Shown here in pieces: positions 33,075-45,030 of a stretch of 64,000 nt of DNA. Position numbers and translations under genes: made by a program. Numbering within the stretch: the stretch's first letter is position 1; each line of letters begins with the position of its first letter. Under the pieces are notes generated by a model, which was not told where the DNA came from, made no database searches, and saw only the letters and a program-made list of their open reading frames with translations. The stretch comes from Terfezia claveryi (lineage: Eukaryota; Ascomycota; Pezizomycetes; Pezizales; Pezizaceae), in the NCBI GenBank assembly GCA_015179025.1, contig WHUX01000003.1, positions 310,001-374,000 on the forward strand, read 5' to 3'.

Positions 33075-33771
33075 ATATTTCTCGGTCGCACTCTTGTCGC
33101 TACCCTTGCCATTCAGGACGGGGAAGGGCAACCTCCAATCCTGGCGGGCGAAGATTGACGATACCGCTGACCCCATCTGCCGGAGGTGCGGAAGGCATGA
33201 AGAAACGGGCACGCATGTGGCCTTGGTGTGTCCCTACGGGGAAGAGATAGGTAGAAGATGGAGCACCTGGGAGGAGATGGATGAGAGAAAGAGGTGGCTC
33301 AGGATGAAAAAGGAGGGTGACAAGTAACACACGATAGATCTGGTTGAGACTTCCTCTCAAACCTAGATCTAACCTAGAAAGGTTGTGTGTGGAAAAGGGG
33401 TGGTGGTGGAGGGTCGCTGATGTTTTGGGGAAGGGCCGGCAGAGGGCGTGGTGGCGGAGGTCTTTATCATGGGGATGAGGCCGGTTAGTGGGCGTGGTGG
33501 GGGAGGGGGGGGATCTCTTTTTTCCCTTGGTTCGGGAGGTTGGACGTTTTTTTTTTTTTTTTTAAATACTTGTGACTCCTATGTGGCCCCGTCAGGGAGC
33601 CATGAGGAGCCATGAGGAAACCCGAGTGGATTCAAGGGAAGAGCAAGTTAATCTGAACGTTTATGCAGCCCGTTGTCCCGTGGGTGTACCGAGTCTTCTA
33701 AGATGAGGGAACGGGTCCGTCTCATAGCCTTAGGCTCCATAGACGAAAAAAAAAAAAAAGAAAAAAAAAAG
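33075..33771 (+). mobile_element. 5'-truncated LINE-1-family copy with nested LINE-2 tail
   Basis: The frame to 33,327 encodes the C-terminus of a Tad1-like ORF2: RTGKGNLQSW, CRRCGRHEETGTHVALVC, then GEEIGRRWSTWEEMDERKRW, stop. This parallels the LINE-1 end (ETGSHVALAC, RRWSSWEQAN). A related 3' UTR and stem-loop (33,669-33,715) and an interrupted A-tail (33,746-33,770) follow. Its 3' UTR is interrupted at 33,549-33,658. The 5' edge is uncertain because it abuts the solo LTR. Confidence 0.72.
33549..33658 (-). mobile_element. LINE-2-family 3' end, severely truncated insertion
   Basis: A T-run followed by gactcctatgtggccccgt and gtggattcaagggaa matches the LINE-2 3' end at 34,809-34,910 (gtactcctatacagccccgt, gtggattcaaggg). 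It is a 5'-truncated minus-strand insertion of about 110 bp inside the LINE-1-family 3' UTR. Confidence 0.72.
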
Positions 33772-34808
33772 AAAATCCTTGCCATTACTACAAGATGTGG
33801 AAAAAGTCAAATGGCAGGCCAGCTTCTAATGAAGTAGAGACCACTCCACCTCTTTTACCCTACCTCGCATCTCCCATGTATTTTAGATCTAAATAAAATC
33901 AATATTATTTATAGAATCTAAACATGTGTGAGTGTGAGAGAGGGGGTTACAAATTATATATACTTCTTCCGTCCCTCTCCTGCGCAAATCCTTCATCAGA
34001 CCAAAAGACCTCGTCTTCCTCAATTACCGTAGCTCCGGCCTCACGGGCAACTCGCATAAGAGCCGCACGTAGGTAAGCTGAGGAGGTCGGGATGGGCAGA
34101 GGGTACCTAGTCGACAGGGTCAGGGGTTGTCAAACTAAAGGTAAATCTGATTTCAACCCTGACTTGTGCCCTGCTCCCTCCCAGGCGTACGGTAGTCCTG
34201 AGCGGTGGATAGCTTGCGGCAATCTGAGAACCACCTGCGATACAGGATCCCTTCGTCCTTCCATAGGCGCCCCGGGATCCAGAACTTGTGTCAGGTCCCA
34301 GTCTCGCTTTGCGGCACGAGAGGCTCTTTGTCTCCTTGGTCGTCTCCTTCTCCAACATCATTACAATTAGATTCATGATCATCATCCTCCAAATCGTGCT
34401 GACTTTCATCGTCCCCAGGAACTGTATCACATGGTTTTATTAGAATTGGGACTACATCAGTTATTATAGCATGACTCACCATGTAAGCGAGACCGATACA
34501 GTATTGAAAACATAATCTCATACTCACTTAATCGACAATTGGGGTCCAAACCAAGCAGAGGGTTTATCTGAGTGTGTTCATTCCTTTGCTGCCTTGCTGG
34601 GGCTTGAAGCAGGTAATTTGTCACATTCTCTGCCCCAGTAGGTCCGCTCCAATTTTACTCACTTTGACATTTTCATATTTCACAATCTTGACACTGCAGT
34701 TTTACTGCGTACCTACCTTCCTGATTTATATTCCACATATTCCAACTCACGTTTACACTTAATACTCATGACACTTATGGTGTCTGTTTATCACTCCAAC
34801 TTCTATTT
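33772..34808. other. No confident gene; possible LINE scrap
   Basis: At 34,092-34,128 the plus strand reads RGYLVDRVRG, resembling NYLVDRVEG at the very end of LINE-1 ORF2. The minus frame at 34,150-34,330 (for example LWKDEGILYRRW) may be a scrap of gypsy integrase. Both are weak. The rest is featureless. Confidence 0.3.
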
Positions 34809-34826
34809 CATTTTTTTTTTTTTTTT

Positions 34827-35140
34827 AAAAACTCAGTACTCCTATACAGCCCCGTAAGGGGGACTATGAGGAGCCACGCGGAAGCCCGGTGGATTCAAGG
34901 GTAAGGCAAGTTAGTCTGCCAGACCCACGCAAGCTAGGTGACTAAATACATTGAAGGACCTAAAAGAGAGGTAGCCCCATGCTGTCATTAACGGACTGGC
35001 CGATAACTCGAGAGCCTGACTAAGCTCGCCTTATGAAAAACAAATCGCTGTGAACTTAATGTGAAACTGTACGCTAAGAACTAATGAAATAAAGAACTTG
35101 AAGAACTGAATAGGTTAACAACAAAGGAGACTCGTGATAA
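34827..35140 (-). other. LINE-2 3' UTR
   Basis: Non-coding region between the ORF2 end and the poly(A). Its last 100 bp recur at 33,549-33,658. Confidence 0.55.
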
Positions 35141-35199
35141 TTCGTGACTCGTGGCTGGCGTCTGCATACTTGTGGCTATGTGAGCTCACGAAACAATAG

Positions 35200-37963
35200 C
35201 CCAAAGAAGGCCTCCGTGGCCTCGTATATCTCCTCCTCCTCCTTCCTCTATTCTGCCTTGTCGAGTTTCTCCCAGCTGTCTCTACCCCCCAAGAGGACCC
35301 TCCGGAACTGGTCGAATCATGGACAATCGAAGACTATATGATCTCCAGTCTCTGAGGGATGTCCGTATGTGCACTCTGACGACTCTGCTTTGCTGATGTG
35401 ATGGAGCCAGCTCTTTTGTAGATCTCTGTTGGTCCGTAGCCACGTGTAGGCGGAAAGAGCATGGCGGTTCCATTCCACTCTCCTGGCCCCGTATCCCGTC
35501 CTTATTCTTGCTTCCTTCTGTGTAGCCTTGGAGGAGGCGTGGAGACCGCCTTCTGTAGTTGTCCACTCCTGGCCTGTGACCTCCCCCAAGTGGGATTGGA
35601 AATCGGCGATCTGGTCCGCTTTTTCATTGCCTGGTATGCCGAGGTGGCCCCTGACCCATGAGATTTGGAGGTCCCTGTGTGGATTGTCGACTATCAGGTT
35701 TTTGATTCCTTTCTCGATGCCGGATCTAGGTGGGGAGCCTGAGCTCATATTGCGGATTGACTGGATCGCTGCTTGTGAGTCGGACATGATTGCTAGCATA
35801 ACTGAGTCTTCTTTCTGTAGTGCTAGTTGTATTGCGAACAGCTTACCGTCTACTACTGTAGATTGGGCACCGAGAAAGCTACCATAGTCCTTGGGGCTGC
35901 CTCCTGTTCAGTCTTCGCTGTGGACCCCACTTGCTGTAATGCTTTTCCGTCCAGTGCCATCTGTATAACAGACTCTCCAACCTTCTTCCTGAATAGAACC
36001 TATTTCTGCTGCCCATGTGCCCAGGTCTTTGTAGCATGCTGATTTAGAATCTATGATCTCTCTGTAGATTAAGGGAAATGGTATGGTGTCTTCTCTGTCT
36101 CCCCATGAGAGATCTTTGGGGTCAGCTCCATTTAGATAAAAGGCTTCTGAAATTGGGGTTCTGGTCCGATGTATATCGTAGTTAGCATGCCAAGATGTGT
36201 CCTCCTTGGTATAGGCCTTTATCTGTTGGTCACCTGTCCTTACTACTCTTGCAGCCCAACAGTGTTTCATGTCTTCTATCTTGTCTATGAAGGGTTCGAC
36301 GTTGGCGATCCAGCCTAGTGCTTGGTGACTAGACCCGTGGTATCCTCCTGTGATCTTTTGTAGGGCTTAGTACTCAAGGCATTGCATAGGTTGTAGGAGT
36401 TCTTGATGTTGTAAATTCCAGAGCTCCACTCCCCATGTAAAGATGCTTCTTATGCATCCTGTATAGAGGGATCTGAGGCTCGTTGGACACAACCCTCCAT
36501 TCTGGTTGCCTAAACTAGTCAGTACTTTTAACATGCTAGTCGCCTTGGATGTCCTTTGTTTGATATGGCTTTTCCATGAGAAGTTGCTAGCTACCGTGAT
36601 TCCTAGTGTCTTGCAGTAACTGATCTTGCCTTTGTTGTGGAAGTCGAGCCTGGACTCCTTGTTTGGATCCCATAGGAGTTGGTTCTCTTTTGCTACTGAG
36701 TCTAGTGTGTTGTTGACTTGTTCGACAAGCTTGTTATGTGCTCTAGTGCTGAGGCTGCTTGTGATCAGGGGGTTTATATCGTCAACGTATGAGAATAGCT
36801 AGATACTATAGGGTGTCGGCTTTGGGATCCTTGCCAATGTCGTATTTGCTTTGGTGTTTCTGAGGTGGCCCTGTAGAGAGCTTGAGTATGCAGCTGTAGC
36901 TCTATTGAGGGTGTTGCCTATGTATATGAGCCAGAGAACTGGTGAAAGTGGACTACTCTGGGGGGCCCCTTGGTCCATCTTTCCTTCTCCTCTAATATGG
37001 CCATCCTAGAGCACTGGAAAGAATCGAGGTTGTAGGAACCTGTTGATGAACTGTACTGTCCTGTGTGGAATATTGTTTTTAACTAGGATGTTCAGAAGTT
37101 TGTTGGTTCTTATGTTATTGAATACCGAAACTACGTCTTTTCCTAGTAACATAGCTTTCTTCTTATCCTGAATGGCTTTTTCCGCTGTTGATATGGTAAG
37201 CATCATTGCATCAGTGGCTGAACGGCCTTTGCGTGAGCCATATTGTAGAGGGTGGAAGAGGTTTGTTGTATGTTGGAGCTCGTCAGCTATTAGCTTCTCC
37301 GGGATCTTGCCTATCGTATTGGAAAGGACTATTGGTCTCCATCCTTTTACCTCCGAGTGGTTCTTCCCTGGCTTTGGGATCATAATCATAAAGAGGTTTC
37401 TCCATAGTAGTGGGGGGGACACTTTGCCTTCTGCTACTCTGGCTATATCGTTGATCAAAGCCCTGCCTAGGGGGGTGTCCTTGATCATCTTGATCAGGTG
37501 GTAAGAGATGAGGTCTGGTCCTGCGGCCGAAGAGTTGGATGTCCTGCTTAGAGCTTGTAATACTTTTGTGATTGTTCGTTGATCTGCTGTTTGGTAATGT
37601 ATCGGAGACTCAACGATTACTGGTATAGAGGGAGGTGTGGTAGAGTGTTTTATTTTTGTCACAAGATGGTGTTTCTGGAAAGCTTGTAACTTTTCCCGGT
37701 CAGTCGGGAGGGTCTTTTTGTCTTTGTCGAATAGAACTCCTATTGTTGGGGTGAACTTGAAAGGGTCCCTTGCTACCCTTACAACGTCCCATGGGTGTCT
37801 TTGACCTTGCTCTTCCAAAAATTTCTTCCAGCACGCTTGTTTTTTCCTTCTAATTAGCTTTCTAAACTTGTAACTTTCCTCTTAATATCCTTCCCCTTCT
37901 TTTCTTCCTGCTTCTCTTGTTCTTTTCATCTGTATCTCTACTTCTGCGTCCCACTACTTCTTA
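35200..37963 (-). pseudogene. LINE-2 ORF2, reverse transcriptase and RNase H half
   Basis: After the gypsy A site it reads SKK, a stop, WDAEVEIQMKRTREAG; the stop replaces the first W of the conserved WWD motif. Then HPWDVVRVARDPF, NSSAAGPDLISYHLI, MIMIPKPGKNHSEVKGWRP, YGSRKGRSATDAMM, SSPLSPVLWLIYIGN, and the catalytic FSYVDDINPL intact at about 36,778. RNase H shows CYTDGTGRKS (about 35,960), DGKLFAIQLAL, MSDSQAAIQ and WVRGHLGIPGNEKADQIAD (35,620-35,680). Stops and frameshifts are scattered. The RT would copy element RNA at a nicked target. The YVDD is preserved here, unlike LINE-1. Confidence 0.83.
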
Positions 37964-37968
37964 CTTCT

Positions 37969-38428
37969 TGTAACGAGGGCTTCGGGGACAAGGCGACCAA
38001 GGGGTACGCTGAGGCGAGGACAGGGACGAGGTAACACACACGTAGGAACGCTACGTGTGTGATCAGGGGAAAGGCTAGGGGCAAGGGCAAGAGGCAAGAG
38101 GGGCAGAGGGCAAGGAGCACGAGACATGCGGAGGCAGTTGCCGCGTGTGTCGGAGGGGGGCAGCTGTGCTGCAGAGTTATTCACGGGACAAGGCAAGACG
38201 AGGGGGTGTACAAGGGAGGTACACCTTCGCGGAGAGACAAGGTCCTGTATTAGGTATACAAGACGTTGGATAGGGATCCAACGAGAGGGCGGAGAGAGCA
38301 AGCTATATATACAGGCTTCCTTCCTGGCCAAGGCCATCGGAAGGAATAAGGTTCCCGAGACCCCTTATCTCGGGAGCCGAGATAACAACAACGAGGTCAG
38401 ACTAGGCTGGGAAGGGACGGTTGTGACA
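37969..38428 (-). repeat. Gypsy A 3' LTR
   Basis: 460 bp, TGTCACAACC to CCTCGTTACA on the minus strand. It contains a TATA-like tatatata (38,304-38,311). One hairpin has stem CCCGAGA/TCTCGGG (38,353-38,373). Another has an 11-bp stem CACACACGTAG/CTACGTGTGTG (38,035-38,061). The polypurine tract is just outside at 38,429-38,441. Confidence 0.9.
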
Positions 38429-38654
38429 CTATCCCCCCTTTAGGCTCGGAGCCCCAGCTACGAAAGGAAAGGTGAAAAAACAAACAAACAAACAAACAAA
38501 CAGAAGAGGCGAACAAAACCAATAACCCATAACACAACCCCAACGCCGGAAGTACGTACCAACAATAACCACGACATCAACGACAATAACATCAACGGCA
38601 ATAGCAACAACGACAATAACAACCCTGCTAACCAATTCCCGGGCGACAAGAACA

Positions 38655-41600
38655 TCACTGGGCGGGGCGAGGCTTCTGGAGGTAACACTGGTGGAACAGT
38701 GTGACCAAGTCCTGTGCGTTTTCCAGGTCCTCCGCTGGTTGCCAGGTCATCTCCTCATCTCCCAGCCATTTGACCTTGTACTGCAGATGCCCATACCTCT
38801 TCCGCGAGTCCAATACTTCCTCCACCTCCCATTCTTCTTCACCTTTGATAACCACGGGGGGAGGTGGGGGGTGTTTTTGTCCTGGAAGAGGGTCCTCTGT
38901 GGCAGGCTCGATCTCAGAAACATGGACGACCGGGTGGCGTTTGATGTCCTTGGGGAACCTCAATCGATAGGCATGAGTACCCACAGCAGCCATCACCTCG
39001 AATGGACCCAAGAACTTGTGGTCGAGCTTGCGAGATGGCCGCTCTGTCCGGAAGTGCCCGCTGGAGAGCCATACCTTGTCCCCTGGCTGGTATCTGGGGG
39101 CTGGCAGCCGTGATCCATTGGCATACTCAGCTTGCCTGGCTTGCGCATATCCCAGCTCAGCTTTCAGGGTACGGTGGAGTTCAGCGATCTCAACCGCGAA
39201 CTCCTTAGCTGGGGGGTGGGCTTTTTGCAGGGGCGCCAGAGCATCCACGAACCGGGGGTGCCAACCGTAATTAGCCAGGAAAGGAGAGGTTTTGGAGGAT
39301 TCCGAGAACTGGTTGTTTGCGGTGAATTCGCAGGTGGCCAGCAACGAAACTCAGTTATCCTGCTGGTAGTTGACGAAGGCCCGCAGATACTGCTCCATGA
39401 TGGCGTTCATTCTCTCCGATTGGCCGTCCGTCTGGGGGTGATATGCCGTTGACAAGCGCACTTTAATCCCCAGAAGCTCGCAGAAGGCTCTCCACAAGTC
39501 TGAGGTGAACTGAGGGCCACGGTCAGACACGATCGATTCAGGGAGGCCGTGATACCGGAATACATTATTGAGGTAGAGGTTGGCTAACTCTGGGGCAGAG
39601 CAGGTATCCCGGCAAGGTATAACATGCCTCATCTTTGTCAACCGATCGACCACCATCAGGATAGCGTTGAACCCCGAGTCTTCCGGCAATCCCATTACGA
39701 AATCCATGGTAAGGTGCAGCCAGGGCCGATCCGGAATCTCCAGAGGTTTCAGGGTCCCATACGGGGCATGGCGGACAGGCTTAGCACGCTTGCAAACATG
39801 GCAGTTCCATATGTACCGCTCCACTTCCTTTCGCTGGTCAATCCAGGTGTATTCCCTGGCCAGAAGCTCTAATGTCTTGGCCACTCCAGGGTGACCCGCC
39901 ACCAGGGTATCGTGGTGTTCCTCGATCAGCCTCAGGCGTAACCCTCCTCCTTCTGGTATATAGAGCTGTTCCCGGTGGTATAGGAGGCCTTCCTGGATGG
40001 TGTACTCGGCCAGGGAGATTTTGGGGTGGCGGCGCTGGCCGGAATCCACTGCGGCGATAATTGCCTTGGCCAGGAGGTCATCCTCGTATGCCTGTCTCAC
40101 CAGTTGTCGGAGGTCAGCTCTCGCCTCAGCCTCCGCTTCAGCATTAGCCTCAGCTTCAGTATTAACCTCAGCTTCAGCATTAGCCTCAGCTTCAGCATTA
40201 GCCTCAGCTTCAGCATTAGCCTCAGCTTCAGCATTAGCCTCAGCTTCAGCTTCCGCATCAGCCCAGCCTCAGCTTCAGCAAGGACATTGGCCACTAGATC
40301 AAGGTTTTCGGGCTTCAATACCACCTGATTTTGGTATTTTAGCCTTTATCCCCCCCCTTAGGGAGGTCACCTGATCTCCTAGTTAAGGCGTCCGGTTTCC
40401 CACCAGCCTTGACTGGCTGGTATTTGATCTTGAAGTTGAACCGAGATAAGAACTCCGACCACCTGACCTGCCATCGGTTAAGCAGTTTGGTGGTGGTGAA
40501 ATACGCAAGGTTCTTATGATCGGACAACACCTCGATAATCCCCTTAGCTGACTCCAGATGTGGCCTCCACTCCTCGAATGCTCGCACGATGGCCATCAGC
40601 TCCTTGTCGTAGATCTCGTAGTTGCACTTGGCCGGGGAGTACTTTTTGAGAAGTAGGCCACTGGGTGGAGGATACCGTTATCATCGTTCTGAGATAGGAT
40701 TCCCGCGGACACATAGTCGGAGGCATCGGTTTCGACAACACACTCCTGGTCAGGGTTGAAATGGGCGAGGATCGGTGCTGAGCAGAAGGCTTCCTTAAGG
40801 TTCTGGAAGGCAGATTGGGCTTCTGGATTCCAGTCGAAACGCCAGTCTTTTTTGGTCAGGGTGGTGAGGGGGGCTACGATCTTCGAATATCCCAGGATAA
40901 AACGCCGGTAAAAGTTGGCGAACCTCAGGAATGCCTGGACATCCTTGAGATTCGCTGGAATTTGCCATTCCTGGACAGCGGTAACCTTGGCAGGGTCCAT
41001 CCTGATGCCCTCCGTGGTGATGATTAACCCCAGATACTTGACCTCTTGCACATGAAACTCGCATTTCTCGGGCTTGAGGTACAATCCGGCTTGCTCCAGC
41101 TTTTCCAACACTTAGCGAACATGGATTTTGTACTCTGCCAGGGTATCCGAATAGATCAGGATATCGTCAAGGTAGGCCGTGCAGAACACATCCAAAAGTC
41201 TCGCAGGGTGTTATTGATAAAGTGCTGGAAAGAGGCCGGGGCATTAGTCAACCCAAAAGGCATAACATTATACTCAAAGTGGCCATAACGAGTTCGGAAG
41301 GCAGTTTTCCACTCCTCCCCCTCAGCGATCCGTACCAGTTGTATGCCCCTCTCAAATCCAGTTTAGTGAACCATTTGGCCTTGGAGAGCCTGGCTAATGT
41401 CTCCTGGATTAGGGGTAGGGGTACCTGTTTTTGACCGTTATCTCGTTTAGGCCCCGGTAATCGACACACACCGGAGGGAGCCATCCGATTTCTTCAAAAA
41501 GCACCGGGCACCCGCTGGTGAGGAGCTGTGGCGAATGAAGCTCTTGTTGAGGTTTTCCTCCAAGTATTTCTTCAAAGCTTCCAGCTCCAACTGGGACATT

Positions 41601-42773
41601 CCGTAGAGGGGCCCATAGGGGGGGTCTTACCCTCTATCAGCGGAATCGTGTGGTCATATGGCCGGTGGGGCGCCAGCTTCTCCGCGGCTTTTTCCGAGAA
41701 CAGATCAATAAACTCGTGATATTCATCCGGGACCATAGCCTTCCACTCCTCCTTAGGCCGCATCTTGTTGATTTCCAGGTTAACCTCGTGTATAGATAGG
41801 GCATGAGCCTTCAGCTTGTGCCTCCTGGTGAGGTAAGCGAAAGCCCCTGCCCCGATGAAGCTAACATTCAGAGGTTTTTGGGGACCCGGGGGCACAGAGG
41901 GACAGGGGAACCGGGGCACAGGGGAAACCGGGGCACAGGGGAAATAGCGGGGGAACAGGGGAATTGGCATCGAGGTGCGCAGGCAGGTGCACCACCTGGG
42001 TCGGGTGGATTATCGGGGTGGGCAAGGCACACAACCCAGTACGGTGGCCTTTGGATTCCCGCAGTGCTTTTTACAATATTGGCTATTGAACTGCAGGGTG
42101 TAGGAGCCGAAGCTGACCGATACATCATGCATTCTAAGCCAGGGGATTCCAAGGACAATCGGTATTTGAGCATTGTCACGAAAATTAGGAGGTTTGCTTC
42201 GAAGTGATCCCCGACTAGGGCAGGCACGCACACAATATCGGTGATATCGCCAGAGGAGATGGGCCGACCGTCGATGACATCCAGAATACGGGGGGTTTTG
42301 AGCTTTGACGTCAGTATGGAGAATTTGCTGACAAAGGCCTGGTCAACGAATGCAATTCCTGAAGCTCCGCAATCTATAAGGGCTGACGTGGTGATTGTTC
42401 TATCATTGATATTGAGCGAGATAGATACAACAAAATGCTCGCTGAACAAGCGAGATTCATCAATAACAGAAGAAGCAGAAAAAACAGAAAATGCAGACAA
42501 AGACAAATGGCCTGGGGCAGGTCCCTTACTAGTGTCAGTAACTAGGCAAGGGACTCCCTTTTCCCGACTCTTCCCAACTTCTTCGATCCTGGCTTCCGAG
42601 ATGGCATGAGTGGCCAGGGAGCAGTTTTTTCGGAGGGGACATGCCGCAATAAAGTGGTTCCCTTTTCCACACGCAATACACAACCCATTAGTACGGTGGC
42701 GGTCTCTTTCCTCCTGGGTTAGTCGAGGCCTTCCCGATGATAGGTCCATAGAGGTGGGCCCTCCCGCCACCAA
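38655..42773 (-). pseudogene. Gypsy A pol (protease, RT, RNase H, integrase, chromodomain)
   Basis: In order: the Gag zinc knuckle CIACGKGNHFIAAC; a retropepsin with IDCGASG (about 42,360); [13 protein letters not shown] and [12 protein letters not shown] of the RT; RNase H with [12 protein letters not shown] and LSDHKNL; integrase with the HHCC-type CHVCKRAK, MDFVMGLPED, SDRGPQFTS and YHPQTDGQSERM, so the DDE residues are all present; and a C-terminal chromodomain EWEVEEVLDSRKRYGHLQYK with VKWLGDEEMTW. Frameshifts occur near 42,190, 41,990, 41,610, 41,490, 41,330 and 40,600. A Trp-to-stop (TGA) lies at about 39,346. The chromodomain would direct integration to marked chromatin. Confidence 0.88.
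40133..40262 (-). repeat. 18-bp coding repeat (Ala-Glu/Asn) in gypsy A pol
   Basis: About seven copies of gcctcagcttcagcatta (plus strand) lie between RNase H and integrase. In the pol frame they encode alternating AEAEAN. The equivalent linker in element B has fewer, rearranged copies. Confidence 0.88.
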
Positions 42774-43684
42774 TGATGGATGTGCTGGTTTATTGGTGGG
42801 GCAGGGGCCTGAGCTATTTTGGTGGGTTGTGGGAGACGGGGTGCTGGCCTGAACGTGGGGTGGTTGCGGAGCCGGGACATCCGCTGTTCCACCCGGGAAG
42901 CCTGGTCAATCAATTCGTCCAGGGTTTTGGCTTCCGGGAGGCTGACCATGGCCTGCTGGATTTCGTCATTTAGCCCTTCCTGGAATTGCTCCAGTTTGGA
43001 CTGGTCATTCCATCGGACCTCCGCCGCCAATCTCGAGAATTCTGCCACATAAGTGGACAGATCGGTGTTTTTCTGCCTGAGGGCTCGGAGGGCCCTACTG
43101 GCAGTGCCAACGGCATCGAGGTCCCCGAACGCCCTATCCAGGATTGTAAAAAGGGCCGAGATATCGTCAAGCTTGATCCCGGTTTCGAGGACATATGGCT
43201 GGATCTGGTCACAAGCTTTCCCCTCCAGCAAGGCGAAAACGTATGCCAGTTGGTGTTGTTCTGACGGGAATCTGGCAGAATCCCCGTTCAGCTTGAGGTT
43301 GACAGCATTTTTCCAGGCTCGTAGGCGAACCTGGTCCCCATTGAACTTGGGGGGTGTTGGAATGCTTTTGGTCTTGTTGCTGCTGGCTGGTATTGCAAGG
43401 TTCCCTAGAGCGCAGCTGAGGTTTTGGACCATAGTCCGTTCGTTGGCTAGGGCAAGGTTCAGATGGTCGAGATCGGTCTGGAGGACTGTGATCTCTTCAT
43501 CGGCGGATCTCAATTTTTGTTCAGCCACGGCCAGGCTGTTGCCGAGTTCGGCCCTGATGGCATCCATGGCCTCGAAGATGTCGATGATTTCTCGACGGTA
43601 GGCATTCAACTCGTTCAAGCCTGAGGGTATGGGGGAGCTCCTCCAGGTTTGAAACCTGACAGCGGGTAGAGGGATTCCGGACAT
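42774..43684 (-). pseudogene. Gypsy A gag
   Basis: Start MSGIPLPAVRFQTWRSSP (ATG at 43,684; the open frame extends upstream into the LTR, but this ATG matches element B). A coiled-coil region follows (43,600-43,430), then TPPKFNGDQVRLRAWKNAVN and the capsid-like core YVLETGIKLD, FGDLDAVGTASRALRAL and YVAEFSRLAAEV. A single-base indel near 42,800 (after APAPP) throws the frame; the correct frame continues HPSLVAGGP as in element B and leads into the zinc knuckle. Gag would assemble the particle. Confidence 0.83.
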
Positions 43685-43720
43685 GACAGCGTACCAGTTG
43701 GTCGATAAGATCCAACGTAG

Positions 43721-44180
43721 TATAACGAGGGCTCCGGGGACAAGGCGACCAATGGGTACGCCAGGGCGAGGACAGGGACGAGGTAACACACACGTAGGAA
43801 CGCTACGTGTGTGATCAGGGGAAAGGCTAGGGGCAAGGGCAAGAGGCAAGAGGGGCAGAGGGCAAGGAGCACGAGACACGTGGAGGCAGTTGCCGCGTAT
43901 GTCGGAGGGGGGCAGCTGTGCTGCAGAGTTATTCACGGGACAAGGCAAGACGAGGGGGTGTACAAGGGAGGTACACCTTCGCGGAGAGACATGGTCCTGT
44001 ATTAGGTATACAAGACGTTGGATAGGGATCCAACGAGAGGGCGGAGAAAGCAAGCTATATATACAGGCTTCCTTCCTGGCCAAGGCCATCAGAAGGAATA
44101 AGGTTCCCGAGACCCCTTATCTCGGGAGCCGAGATAACAACAACGAGGTCAGACTAGGCTGGGAAGGGACGGTTGTGACA
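43721..44180 (-). repeat. Gypsy A 5' LTR
   Basis: 460 bp, same length as the 3' LTR and almost identical. Its inner terminus reads TA instead of TG (tataacg against tgtaacg), a C/G-to-T/A change. Both hairpins and the TATA-like box are conserved. Confidence 0.9.
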
Positions 44181-44185
44181 CTTCT

Positions 44186-45030
44186 GCGGGATGCCGATTT
44201 ATGGATTAGATATTCTTGAACGAGTTCATGGAGGACTTGGTAGGCTTCTCCAAAGTAAAGTGGTTGAAATGGGCCTATGCCTTCCGATGTACCTTTTCTT
44301 TCTATGTACTCTTGCCACCAAGTCCAATTAATAGTTGTGTATTGCCATACTTCTGGTATGGTGGCATTGATGTATCCTGATATAACTGCGTGGTCCGATC
44401 CGATCCACGACAGGTGCAGTAGTTACTCTTTCTAAGAGATTTCCGTACCTTTGAAAACCAAATCTAAAAGACTTTTACTGGTACCTCACTGGAATAAGTG
44501 TGCTTGGTAGTAGACCATCTGAATGAGGTGGTTGGTATATGACCATTCCTGTAGTGTATTCCCACGGTTTGTTGTCTGGCCCCCCCATAATAGATGATGG
44601 GCATTGAAGTCTCCCATTATTAGAGAGCGGGTGCCAATGGGTATTTGGTTGAGTTCTGCTTCGAGTACTGAAGTTGAATCTTTTCTGTTGAAATAAATAC
44701 CTGTGACTGTGATTGAACCAAGCTTTATCTGGTTGATGTTGTGACTAATATTTTGGTAAGATGCTTTGTGGTATCTGTTGGCTACATAACCTGCGATTCT
44801 GCTATGACTGTATAGAGTGGAGATGCGTCTAAAGCTCGGGTGGTTAGTTGTTCGTGCTCCTTCTAGGGTGTTGTAAATTACCGGTTCCCCTATGAAAATG
44901 ATGTCTGCTTCCTTGTTGCTTTCCAAGAAGGCATGGTTGTTGATCCCGCTATTATTAATGTTATAATAAGAAACTAAAACTCGCCCTCTCCCCTCCTCTT
45001 TCCTCTTACTATTTGTACCAAACCTAGTAT
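44186..45030 (-). pseudogene. LINE-2 ORF2, endonuclease half
   Basis: The frame reads GRVLVSYYNINNSG, FLESNKEADIIFIGEPV, SIAGY-like SRIAGYVANRYH, TVTGIYFN and LIMGDFNAHHLLWGG, typical of the apurinic-type endonuclease of Tad1 LINEs (QN, E and GDFNAHH motifs). After a stop near 44,486 it continues SDHAVISGYI and INWTWWQEYIE up to the gypsy A site, then resumes at 37,963 in the same frame. The catalytic Asn/His residues in GDFNAHH are intact. Confidence 0.8.

Larger units (their letters stand above)
37964..44185 (-). mobile_element. Gypsy element A (chromovirus LTR retrotransposon)
   Basis: The body is 37,969-44,180 (6,212 bp), flanked by 5-bp duplications cttct (37,964-37,968 and 44,181-44,185). 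Two 460-bp LTRs bound gag and pol on the minus strand. A polypurine tract lies beside the 3' LTR, and pol ends in a chromodomain. The order protease, RT, RNase H, integrase, chromodomain identifies a Ty3/gypsy chromovirus. The element sits inside LINE-2 ORF2. The LTRs are nearly identical, so it is younger than element C. Multiple frameshifts and stops inactivate it. Confidence 0.92.

Noticed and set aside
37006..43264. Numerous plus-strand frames of 60-180 codons over LINE-2 and gypsy A
   Set aside because: All lie antisense to recognisable minus-strand transposon domains and have no independent features.
42719..44089. 456-codon frame as the gag start of gypsy A
   Set aside because: Its first 135 codons lie inside the 5' LTR and leader. 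The ATG at 43,684 matches the gag start of element B.
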